Of a stretch of 64,000 bases of DNA, positions 44,369-52,546 are shown piece by piece. The notes below the pieces were generated by a model, which was not told the DNA's origin, did not search any database, and saw nothing but the letters and a program-made list of their open reading frames with translations. How positions within the stretch are numbered: the stretch's first letter is position 1; each line of letters starts with the position of its first letter. The DNA is from Microbacterium faecale (GTDB lineage: Bacteria; Actinomycetota; Actinomycetes; Actinomycetales; Microbacteriaceae). A program made the translations under genes and the position numbers. The stretch is from NCBI RefSeq assembly GCF_014640975.1, contig NZ_BMHO01000001.1, forward strand, positions 940,166-1,004,165, in the 5' to 3' direction.

Positions 44369-47300
44369 TCACCGCAGTTCCTTTCGGAGGGACAGCCCCT
44401 TCGGCGCCTCGACGAAGCCCGCGGTGCGGAGGTGACGCGCGAGCGGGGACGAGTACGTGCCGACCCCGTTGATCTTCTCCACCGTGAGCGTCTCGAGGCG
44501 CCGCGCCCGCGCCTCGGCGGCGAGCCCGCGCATCGCGGCGGCGATCACGTCGTCGTCCTCCGAGAACGCGAGCACCGTGCGGCCGCCGCGCTCGAGATAG
44601 AGCACCAGTTCGCCGTCGATCAGCACCACGAGCGCCCCCGCCTTGCGACCGGGGCGATGGGTGACCTCCTCGAGCGCCGGCCACGCGAGCGCCGCGCCAT
44701 AAGGGTTCGCCGGATCCGTCGCCGCGAGCACGCGCGACGCGAGCGGGGGCGGATCTGCAACCGCACTGAACGTGCGCAACCGATCGATGGTCGTGGAGGC
44801 GGCGAACTGCGCGGCGCCGAGCTTCTCGATGAGGTACCCGCGTCGGCAGTGCCCCGACTCCTCGAACGTCGCGAGCGTGCGGTACACCTGCGCGAACCCG
44901 CCGGGCGCGCCCTCGTTCTGCACGGATCCGCGTGTCACGACGCCGTACCGATCGAGCAGCAGAGACGCGTGCGCGGCCGCCCGCATCGTGTCGTCGGCCT
45001 CGGGCGCGGGCAGTAGCGACCACCTCCCGCCCGCGGCCGGATCGCGCGGAGCGGCGGCCGGGCGCGCGAGCGTCATGCCGCGGAAGGTGCGTGTGCGCGG
45101 CGTGCGGCGCTTCGTCTTGTGGCTTTGGGATCCGCCCGACAGCAGCGTGCGCACGGGCGCGAACGTGTCGTTCGTGACGCGCGCGGCCCACACCAGCCGC
45201 CACAGCGACGCCGTCACGGCCGCCTCCGAGACCTCCGCCGCTTCGGCGGCCGTGAGCTGCGAGCGCACCATGTCGGCCACCTGCGAGGCGAAGAAGGCCC
45301 CGCCCGGCGCGAGCGCCTCGAGGATGCGGGTGTCGAGCGGATCCATCACGATGTCGTCTTCGGGTGCGATCGTGAGCGGCACGGCGTCGGCGGGATGCAG
45401 GGCGACCCATCCGTCGCGTCCGGCGATCTGGCCGTGCCCCGACCACGCGACCTCGCCGGCCGCGGTGAGTTCGTCGAGCATGGCCGGCGCGTAGTCGCGC
45501 ACGCGGGTGGGCAGGACGAGCGTTTCCCAGGCGCTCGCGGGGATCGGCACCCCCGCGAGCTGTTCGACGACCTGCAGCACGCCGTCGACGCCCTCGAGCG
45601 GACGATCCATGTGGTGCCATGCGGGGAGGAAGCGCGCGTACGCGGCGGGAGCGACCGGCTCGATGGATCCGCGCAGCGCGGCGAGCGACCGCATCCGGAT
45701 CCGCCGCAGCGCCTCCGTGTCGCACCACTCCGCCTCATCCGCGAGAGAGGTGGCGGCGCCTTCGGGCAGGAAGAATCCGCCGACGACGCGGCCCTGTGTC
45801 TCAAGGCGCTGCAGGGCGTGACGCGCGACCGCCGCGCCGATGCCGAGGCGCTCCGCGAGCGCGCCGATCGTGAACGGGCCGTGCGTGCGCGCATATCGGC
45901 TGGCGAGGTCTCCCAGCGGATCCGCGACCGGCTCGGTGAACGCGACCGGAACGCCCACCGGCAGTGCGGTGCCGAGGGCATCGCGCAGACGTCCGGCGTC
46001 CTCGATGGCAGCGACGCGCTCGACGCCCGCGATGCTCACGCGGATGGCTCGACGCGCCCGAACCAGATCCTCCAGCAGCCCCGCCGCTTCGTCGGTGCCC
46101 GCATGAGGCCCGCCGCCGATTGGGTCGCCAGAGATGGTCGTGTCCGCACCCTCATTCGGCGCCATCTCTGGCGACCCATTGGGTTGGGCGCGGGTTGCCT
46201 CACGTGGGTCGCCAGAGTTTGCGTCCGACACGCCGTCGCCTGGCGCCATCTCTGGCGACCCATTCGCATCGGGCACGCCAATGGCGTCACCTGGCCCCGC
46301 GGCGGGGGCGAGGCGGGCCGCCACCTCGTCCGCGGTGAGGGGACCGAGCAGACGCAGCAGGTCGGCGACCCCCTCCACGCCGCGCACGCGCCGGTCGGCC
46401 GCGAGCCGCTGCACCTCCAGCTCGAAGCGCGCCACGACGTCGGGATCGAGCAGTTCGCGCATCTCGACGCGGCCGAGCAGCTCGCCGAGCAGCGCCGGGT
46501 CCACCGATAGGGCGGCCGCCTTGCGCTCGCCGAGCGGGGAGTCGCCCTCGTACATGAATGCGCCGATGTATCCGAACAGCAGGTCGCGCGCGAACGGCGA
46601 CGGCTGCGCGGGCTCGCTCTCGACGATCCGGATCCGTCGCTCCGCGACACCGCGCGCGATCCGCACGAGCGCGGGCAGATCGTAGACGTCCTGCAGCACC
46701 TCGCGCAGCGTCTCAAGGATCACGGGGAACGTTGGGTGACCGCGCGCGACGTCGAGCAGCGCGGCCGATCGCTGCCGCTGCTGCCAGAGCGGCATCCGCT
46801 TGCCCGGGCGCAGCCGCGGCATCAGCAACGAGCGGGCCGCGCACTCCCGGAACCGCGAGGCGAACAGCGCGGAGCCACCGACCTCGTCGGTCACGAGCTG
46901 CTCGAGCTCGTCGGCGTCGAACACGAACAGTTCGGCGCCGGGCGGCTCGGCCTCGGCATCCGGGATCCGCGCGACGATGCCGTCGTCGCTCGCCACGGCC
47001 GACCCGTCGACGCCGAGTCGTTCGCGGATCCGCGCGCTCACCGCGAGCGCCCACGGTGCGTGCACGGGCATGCCGTAGGGCGAGTGGAGGATCAGCCGCC
47101 AGTCGCCGACCTCGTCGCGGCCGCGCTCGACCGTCAGCGTCACGTCTGTCGGGAGGGATCCGGTCGCCTCGCGTTGCTCGTCGAGGTGCGCGAGGAGGTT
47201 CACGCGCGCGTTGTCGTCGAGTCCGGCCTCTTTCAGCCGCGCGTGGGCGGTCTCGGGCTGCGCCGCCGCGACTTCGCGCGTGAACGCGCCGAGTGCCTCG

Positions 47301-49348
47301 CCGAGTTCGGCGGGGCGACCAAGGCCATCGCCCGTCCAGAACGGCACACGCCCCGGCTGCCCGTAGGCGGGGAGGACGTTGACGCGGTCGTGCGTGATCT
47401 CCACGATCCGCCAGCTCGTCGTGCCGAGCGTGAAGACGTCGTTGACGCGCGACTCGTAGACCATCTCCTCGTCGAGCTCGCCCACGCGGGCGTTCTGCGT
47501 CTCGCCCGCGATGAAGACCCCGAACAGTCCGCGGTCGGGGATCGTGCCGCCGCTCGTGACCGCCAGCCGCTGCGCGCCCGGACGCCCCTCGAAGACCCCG
47601 CGATCGCGATCCCAGACGATGCGCGGCCGCAGTTCGGCGAACTCGTCGGACGGGTAGCGCCCGGCGAGCAGATCGAGCGTGGCCTCGAACGCACTGCGCG
47701 GCAGCGACCGGAACGGCGCACTGCGGCGCACGGTCTCGAACCAGCCCTCGACCTCGACCGAATCGAGCGCCGACGCGGCGACCGTCTGCTGCGCGAGGAT
47801 GTCGAGCGGGTTCTGCGGCACGCGGATCGCCTCGATCGCGCCTGACAGCATCCGCTCGGTGACGACGGCGGTGTGCAGCACGTCGCCCCGGTGCTTGGGG
47901 AACAGGTCGGCGCGGCTGATCTCGCCCACCTGGTGCCCGGCGCGGCCGACGCGCTGTAGGCCGCTCGCGGCGCTGGGCGGCGACTCCACCTGGATGACCA
48001 GATCGACCGCACCCATGTCGATGCCGAGCTCGAGGCTGCTCGTCGCCACGACGCAGCGGAGGTCGCCGCGCTTCAGCTCGTCCTCGACGATCGCGCGCTG
48101 CTCCTTCGACACGGATCCGTGATGCGCCTTCGCGAGTACCGGCGCCACCCCGGCGGTCTGGCCGCCCTGCGCCGGCATCGCCGCGGCTGGCGCGGTCTGG
48201 TCGGGCACGTCCATCCCGAGCCGCTCGGCGTGGATCTCGTTGAGCCGCCCCGTCAGGCGCTCCGCGAGGCGGCGGGAGTTCGCGAAGATGATCGTCGATG
48301 TGTTCTCGAGCACGCGGTCGACGATCGCCTCTTCGACGTGCGGCCAGATGGATCCGGTCACCTCCGTGTTCTCGGATCCCTCCTCCCAGAACGCGTCGCT
48401 CGCGGGAGCGGCCGGGTCGTCGTCGGAGCCGCCGGGCGTCGCCGCACGGTCGGTCCCGCCACCGTCGGCGCCCGGCGTTCCCTCCCAGAACCGGTCGTCG
48501 GCGGGCGCCATCGGCTCGCCCGAGCCCGCCCCCGCGAGATCGGCCCGGTGCGAGGCCTCCCGCGGTGCCGCGGGAGGCGGATCCGTCATGTCGTCGATCG
48601 GCACCCGCACCGCGAGCTCGAACGTCTTCGACGCGCGCGGCGCGACGATGTCGACCGGCGCCTCGCCGCCGACGAACCGCGCCACCTCGTCGATCGGGCG
48701 CACCGTCGCGGACAGCCCGATGCGCTGCGCCGGCGTCTCGAGCAGGTCGTCGAGCCGTTCGAGCGACACGGCCAGGTGCGCGCCGCGCTTCGAGGCGGCG
48801 ACCGCATGCACCTCGTCGATGATCACCGTGTGCACCTCGCGCAGGGTGTCGCGCGCGCTCGACGTCAGCATCAGGAACAGCGACTCGGGCGTCGTGATGA
48901 GGATGTCAGGCGGATTGCGCAGCATCCGCTGACGATCGCGCGGCGGCGTATCGCCCGACCGCACGCCGACCGACACCTCCGGCGGATCCACCCCCAGCCG
49001 CTTCGCCGCCTGCGTGATGCCGACGAGCGGCGACTGCAGGTTGCGTTCGACGTCGACGCCGAGAGCCTTGAGCGGTGAGACGTACAGGATCTTCGTGCGC
49101 CGCTTCGCCTTGCGCGTGCGCCCCTCGAAGCCCGGCAGTGCGTCGCCCGACGACCCTTCGCGGAACACGCGGTCGAGCGCCCACAGGAATGCCGACAGGG
49201 TCTTTCCGGATCCGGTCGGCGCCACCACGAGCGCGTGACGCCCCTCAGAGATCGCCTTCCACGCGCCCGTCTGCGCATTGGTCGGCGCCGCGAACGCCCC
49301 GCGGAACCACGCCGCGGTCGGTTCGCTGAAGCTGTCGAGAACGTCCAC
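44369..49348 (-). CDS. lhr: Lhr family ATP-dependent helicase
   Basis: 1659-residue superfamily 2 helicase of DNA repair. N-terminal core: Walker A APTGSGKT, DExH box IIDEVHAVAASKRG, motif III LSATVRPID, motif VI QRVGRAGHQ; then winged-helix and long C-terminal domains. GTG start at 49348 (VDVLDSFSEP), with GCAGGA nine bases upstream; the frame to 49687 has no helicase sequence. Two oddities: an in-frame pair of family A palindromes at 46121-46262, encoding a 28-residue repeated unit with NGSPEMAP and ISGDP, and an acidic insertion with two FWE motifs at about 48.36-48.56 kb. Next to nei, as in mycobacteria. Confidence 0.95.
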   Translation of the reverse strand: MDVLDSFSEPTAAWFRGAFAAPTNAQTGAWKAISEGRHALVVAPTGSGKTLSAFLWALDRVFREGSSGDALPGFEGRTRKAKRRTKILYVSPLKALGVDVERNLQSPLVGITQAAKRLGVDPPEVSVGVRSGDTPPRDRQRMLRNPPDILITTPESLFLMLTSSARDTLREVHTVIIDEVHAVAASKRGAHLAVSLERLDDLLETPAQRIGLSATVRPIDEVARFVGGEAPVDIVAPRASKTFELAVRVPIDDMTDPPPAAPREASHRADLAGAGSGEPMAPADDRFWEGTPGADGGGTDRAATPGGSDDDPAAPASDAFWEEGSENTEVTGSIWPHVEEAIVDRVLENTSTIIFANSRRLAERLTGRLNEIHAERLGMDVPDQTAPAAAMPAQGGQTAGVAPVLAKAHHGSVSKEQRAIVEDELKRGDLRCVVATSSLELGIDMGAVDLVIQVESPPSAASGLQRVGRAGHQVGEISRADLFPKHRGDVLHTAVVTERMLSGAIEAIRVPQNPLDILAQQTVAASALDSVEVEGWFETVRRSAPFRSLPRSAFEATLDLLAGRYPSDEFAELRPRIVWDRDRGVFEGRPGAQRLAVTSGGTIPDRGLFGVFIAGETQNARVGELDEEMVYESRVNDVFTLGTTSWRIVEITHDRVNVLPAYGQPGRVPFWTGDGLGRPAELGEALGAFTREVAAAQPETAHARLKEAGLDDNARVNLLAHLDEQREATGSLPTDVTLTVERGRDEVGDWRLILHSPYGMPVHAPWALAVSARIRERLGVDGSAVASDDGIVARIPDAEAEPPGAELFVFDADELEQLVTDEVGGSALFASRFRECAARSLLMPRLRPGKRMPLWQQRQRSAALLDVARGHPTFPVILETLREVLQDVYDLPALVRIARGVAERRIRIVESEPAQPSPFARDLLFGYIGAFMYEGDSPLGERKAAALSVDPALLGELLGRVEMRELLDPDVVARFELEVQRLAADRRVRGVEGVADLLRLLGPLTADEVAARLAPAAGPGDAIGVPDANGSPEMAPGDGVSDANSGDPREATRAQPNGSPEMAPNEGADTTISGDPIGGGPHAGTDEAAGLLEDLVRARRAIRVSIAGVERVAAIEDAGRLRDALGTALPVGVPVAFTEPVADPLGDLASRYARTHGPFTIGALAERLGIGAAVARHALQRLETQGRVVGGFFLPEGAATSLADEAEWCDTEALRRIRMRSLAALRGSIEPVAPAAYARFLPAWHHMDRPLEGVDGVLQVVEQLAGVPIPASAWETLVLPTRVRDYAPAMLDELTAAGEVAWSGHGQIAGRDGWVALHPADAVPLTIAPEDDIVMDPLDTRILEALAPGGAFFASQVADMVRSQLTAAEAAEVSEAAVTASLWRLVWAARVTNDTFAPVRTLLSGGSQSHKTKRRTPRTRTFRGMTLARPAAAPRDPAAGGRWSLLPAPEADDTMRAAAHASLLLDRYGVVTRGSVQNEGAPGGFAQVYRTLATFEESGHCRRGYLIEKLGAAQFAASTTIDRLRTFSAVADPPPLASRVLAATDPANPYGAALAWPALEEVTHRPGRKAGALVVLIDGELVLYLERGGRTVLAFSEDDDVIAAAMRGLAAEARARRLETLTVEKINGVGTYSSPLARHLRTAGFVEAPKGLSLRKELR
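46121..46178. repeat. family A palindromic element inside lhr
   Basis: Perfect 17-bp arms TGGGTCGCCAGAGATGG (46121-46137) and complement (46162-46178). It is read through by lhr on the minus strand without stop or frameshift (NGSPEMAP ... TISGDP). Confidence 0.93.
46205..46262. repeat. second family A element inside lhr, chimeric arms
   Basis: Starts 84 bases (28 codons) after the first. Left arm TGGGTCGCCAGAGTTTGCG, right arm CCATCTCTGGCGACCCA: two different variants in one copy. Also read through in frame. Confidence 0.9.
48370..48510 (-). repeat. FWE-motif repeat in the lhr acidic insertion
   Basis: CCCTCCCAGAACG-type sequence occurs twice, about 75-80 bases apart, encoding DAFWEEG and DRFWEGT in a Gly/Asp/Pro-rich linker after the first helicase domain. 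Confidence 0.55.
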
Positions 49349-49404
49349 GGATCCATCCTGCCGCGGACCACCGACACGCGGGGCCGGAGCTTTGGTGTCG
49401 CCCG

Positions 49405-51099
49405 CTACGCCACCGCGCTGTCGCCGATCGACAGATCGAGCGGGAAGTCGATGGGGAAGCCTCTGAACAGCAGGCGCCCTGCGGCCGCGGCGGACTCGCG
49501 CATCGCCTCGGCGGCAGCGTTCGCCTGATCGGCGGGCGCGTGGACGATGACCTCGTCGTGCAGGAAGAACGCGATGTGCGCGCGACGGGCGAACGCGCGT
49601 CCGGAGCGCGGCGCCGCATCCTCGGCCGGTACCGCGGGCAGCGCGGCGAGACGGATTCGCAGATCTGCCATCCATGCCAGCGCCCACTCCGCGGCCGTGC
49701 CCTGCACGACGAAGTTACGCGTGAAACGGCCGTGATCGCGGGCGCGACGCAGCGCGCGCTGCTCGTCCGCGGCCGTCGTCGCCGTCGACAGCAGTCGCCG
49801 CGTCGCCTCATCGAGCGGGGGAGAGGTGCGACCGAGCCACGTCGCGACCGTGCCGCCCTCTTCGCCCGTGCGCGCCGCCTCGTCGACGAGGCGCATTGCG
49901 CGCGGGTACACGCGCCGGAGTCGCGGCACGAGGCGCCCGGAGTCGCCGGTCGTTGCACCGTACATTGCGCCCAGCACGGCGATCTTCGCCTCGGATCGCG
50001 TCGCCACCGCCCCGTCCGCGACGACGCCGTCGTAGAGATCCTGCCCGCGTGCGGCGTCGGCCATCCGCTCATCACGCGCCATCGCGGCGAGCACGCGCGG
50101 CTCCAACTGCGAGACGTCGGCGTCGATGATGCGCCAGCCGGGATCCGCCCGCAAGGCCGCCCGCAGCTGCCGCGGAATCTGCAGCGCGCCGCCACCGGCC
50201 GCCGCCCAGCGCCCCGTCACGACGCCGCCGGGCACGTACACCGGGCGGAACCGGCCATCGCGCACCCACTCGTCGAGCCACGCCCACCCGTTCGCAGTGA
50301 GCAGGCGCGCGAGGCGCTTGTACTCGAGCAAGGGCGCGATCGCCGGATGGTCGATCTCCTGCAGCACCCACTTGCTCGTGGAGTCGACGTGCATGCCCGC
50401 CGCCCGCAGCGCCTTGAGAAGCTGTGGTGGCGAATCGAGTGACACCTGCGGATCCTCGAGCGCCCCGCGCACCTCGCCCGCCAGCCGCGCCATCGTGGTG
50501 GGAACGCCGCCGGCTCCCCGGTGCCCGAGCGCGTCTTCGAGGATCCGGTTGTGTTCTGCGGCGTCCCATGGGACGCCCGCCGATCGCGCCTCGGAAGCGA
50601 CGAGCGCTCCTGCCGATTCCGCAGCGAGCAGCAGCCGCATACGCCCCGGATCCGAGGAGGCCTCGAGCGACTCGTCTTGGCGCGCGAGCTCGCGCAGCAC
50701 CTCGTCGAGCGCGTCGCGTCGCGGTCCGGTGTCGAGGTCGAACAGGGCCGGAGCGTGCTCCTCGTCGGGGGCGTCCCACTGCGCATGCGCGGCGAGCGCG
50801 GATCCGGGCACGGCGTTCTTCAGGATTGCGTGACTCAGTCGCAGGTCGTGGCAGCGCTCGATCCTCACGCCGGCCGCGAGGAGGGAGGGGTACCACTCGG
50901 CGGTGCTCGACCACACCCAGCGCACGCGGCGTTCCGTCTCGCGCGCCGCGACCCAGGCGGGGAACTCGGCATCGCTCAACGTACGGCGCACCCCGTCCGG
51001 ATCGGCGGCGACGATGCGCCGGTCACTCGCGCGCCCGATCGCGATGCGCGCCGCGTCGCCCCAGGGGGACTCCGCCTCGGTGCGACGGTTCGGATCCAT
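49405..51099 (-). CDS. bifunctional 3'-5' exonuclease/DNA polymerase (PolA-like)
   Basis: 564 residues, family A polymerase with a divergent N-terminal exonuclease-like domain and no 5'-3' exonuclease domain. Motif A is DADVSQLEPRVLAAMARD. Motif B is around RSEAKIAVLGAMYGATTGDS. Motif C is FFLHDEVIVHAP, with His-Asp-Glu intact. The start at 51099 (MDPNRRTEAE) has GGAGG eight bases upstream; the frame to 51150 runs into repeat DNA. A second, non-essential actinobacterial polymerase of this type is common. Confidence 0.9.
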   Translation of the reverse strand: MDPNRRTEAESPWGDAARIAIGRASDRRIVAADPDGVRRTLSDAEFPAWVAARETERRVRWVWSSTAEWYPSLLAAGVRIERCHDLRLSHAILKNAVPGSALAAHAQWDAPDEEHAPALFDLDTGPRRDALDEVLRELARQDESLEASSDPGRMRLLLAAESAGALVASEARSAGVPWDAAEHNRILEDALGHRGAGGVPTTMARLAGEVRGALEDPQVSLDSPPQLLKALRAAGMHVDSTSKWVLQEIDHPAIAPLLEYKRLARLLTANGWAWLDEWVRDGRFRPVYVPGGVVTGRWAAAGGGALQIPRQLRAALRADPGWRIIDADVSQLEPRVLAAMARDERMADAARGQDLYDGVVADGAVATRSEAKIAVLGAMYGATTGDSGRLVPRLRRVYPRAMRLVDEAARTGEEGGTVATWLGRTSPPLDEATRRLLSTATTAADEQRALRRARDHGRFTRNFVVQGTAAEWALAWMADLRIRLAALPAVPAEDAAPRSGRAFARRAHIAFFLHDEVIVHAPADQANAAAEAMRESAAAAGRLLFRGFPIDFPLDLSIGDSAVA

Positions 51100-51130
51100 C
51101 TCCCCATCCTCCCGCGAACCCGCCCGCCCA

Positions 51131-51180
51131 CATGACGCAAATGCACCCACCCCGCCGCGGTTGGCGCCATTTGTGTCATA
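51131..51180. repeat. family C inverted repeat, copy 1
   Basis: ATGACGCAAATG (51132-51143) and CATTTGTGTCAT (51168-51179) pair with one mismatch around a CGCCGCGGTTGG loop. Confidence 0.8.
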
Positions 51181-51202
51181 TGGCGCGGGGGCCGCGCTTC
51201 AA

Positions 51203-51250
51203 GTGACGCAAACGCACCCAAAACGCGGTGGTTGGAGCCATTCGTGTCAT
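51203..51250. repeat. family C inverted repeat, copy 2
   Basis: GTGACGCAAACGCACCCA and, on the other side, GCCATTCGTGTCAT. Arms have drifted from copy 1 in parallel at some positions. Confidence 0.75.
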
Positions 51251-51269
51251 ATGGGGCAGCCGCGCTCTA

Positions 51270-51310
51270 GATCACGCAGATGCACCCTCCCCGCCGCGGT
51301 TGTCATGTGG
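51270..51310. repeat. family C inverted repeat, truncated copy 3
   Basis: ATCACGCAGATGCACCC followed by the same CCGCCGCGGTTG loop and a shortened right arm TGTCATGTGG. Confidence 0.65.
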
Positions 51311-51325
51311 GGCAGCGGCGCTCCA

Positions 51326-51373
51326 GTCGCGCAAAGGCACCTTCCCAGCGCAACGAAGGTGCCTTTGCGCGAC
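51326..51373. repeat. perfect 18-bp inverted repeat, family C copy 4
   Basis: GTCGCGCAAAGGCACCTT (51326-51343), 12-base loop, complement 51356-51373. It lies 12 bases downstream of the dehydrogenase stop on the minus strand and could terminate it. Confidence 0.9.
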
Positions 51374-51385
51374 CGGAATGGCCCG

Positions 51386-52327
51386 CTACCCGATGACCCG
51401 AATTGGGGACCCCTGGATCCATGCCGCGATGTCTTCGGCGGCCTGACCGTAGTAGATCCGGTAGGTCTCGTCAGTGACGTAGCCGATGTGCGGCGTGAGG
51501 ACAGTTCGCGGGGCGCTGCGAAGCGGATGGTCGCGAGGGAGCGGTTCGGTGTCGTACACGTCGATCCCGGCGCCGCGGATCCGCCCCGCGCGGAGCGCAT
51601 CGAGCAGCGCGTCGGTGTCGACGAGCGGACCCCGCGACGTGTTTACGAGGATCGCCGAGCTCTTCATGAGCGCGAGTTCGGCGGCGCCGATGAGCCCGCG
51701 ACTGCGCTCGCTCAGCTTGTAGTGCACGGTGACGACGTCCGAGGTGCGGAACAGCTCCTCCTTGGTGACGCGGGTCGCGCCCTGCGCGGCGGCGGTGTCG
51801 GCATCGAGGTTCTGGCTCCACGCGACGACCTCCATGCCGAACGCTTGCCCGATGTGCGCCATGCGGGATCCGAGTCTGCCGAGGCCGACGATGCCGAGGC
51901 GACGGCCGTCGAGGCCACCGCCGATCGTGGTCTGCCAGCCGCCGTCGCGAACGGCCGCGTTCTCCGTCGGGATCTCCCGCAGCACCGCAAGAATGAGCCC
52001 CCACGCGAGCTCGGGCGTCGCCGTTCTGGGCGATTCGGTGCCGCACACGACGACACCGCGCGCGTTGGCGGCCGCGACATCGATTACGGCATTGCTCGGC
52101 CCCGTCGTCACGAGCAGCCGCAGGTCGGGCAACTGTGCGAGCACCTCGGCCGTGAACGCGGTGCGTTCGCGCATCGCGACGACGACCTCCGCTCCGGCCA
52201 GGGCGCGCAGCAGCGCATCGCCCACGAGGGGTTCCGACTCGAACCGCACGTCATCGGCACCGAGTGCGTCCCAATCGGCATAGCCCTCGGCGACCCGCTG
52301 GTAGTCGTCCAGCACGACGATCCTCAT
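51386..52327 (-). CDS. D-2-hydroxyacid dehydrogenase family protein
   Basis: 313 residues. NAD-binding fold GIVGLGRLGSRMA (about 143-155) and catalytic residues of the family: Arg in VNTSRGPLVD, Glu in VYDTEPLP, His in LTPHIGYVT. It would reduce a 2-ketoacid with NAD(P)H, or the reverse; the actual substrate is unknown. The start at 52327 has GAGGAG eight bases upstream. Confidence 0.93.
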   Translation of the reverse strand: MRIVVLDDYQRVAEGYADWDALGADDVRFESEPLVGDALLRALAGAEVVVAMRERTAFTAEVLAQLPDLRLLVTTGPSNAVIDVAAANARGVVVCGTESPRTATPELAWGLILAVLREIPTENAAVRDGGWQTTIGGGLDGRRLGIVGLGRLGSRMAHIGQAFGMEVVAWSQNLDADTAAAQGATRVTKEELFRTSDVVTVHYKLSERSRGLIGAAELALMKSSAILVNTSRGPLVDTDALLDALRAGRIRGAGIDVYDTEPLPRDHPLRSAPRTVLTPHIGYVTDETYRIYYGQAAEDIAAWIQGSPIRVIG

Positions 52328-52375
52328 CTGCCCACTCCTCACGCATCGGTGCGCCTGAAACTACCAGCCGCCCGA

Positions 52376-52433
52376 TTCGTGTGACGCCCGTGACCCTTCG
52401 TTGCGTCGGGAAGGGTCACGGGCGTCACACGAA
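52376..52433. repeat. perfect 24-bp inverted repeat
   Basis: Arm 52376-52399 begins TTCGTGTGACGCCCGTGACC. 10-base loop. Exact complement at 52410-52433. It lies between two minus-strand genes, 114 bases after the ABC-F stop, in the upstream region of the dehydrogenase. A family C half-site (CATGACACGAATGCACC) follows at 52512. Confidence 0.93.
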
Positions 52434-52546
52434 CGGCGTAGCGATGAGCTCGCCGCGCCCCCCGCGGCGACATCTCCATCCGCGGCGTCGGCGGGGCCGC
52501 TCTAATCCGCCACATGACACGAATGCACCATCCCGCGGCGGATGGT

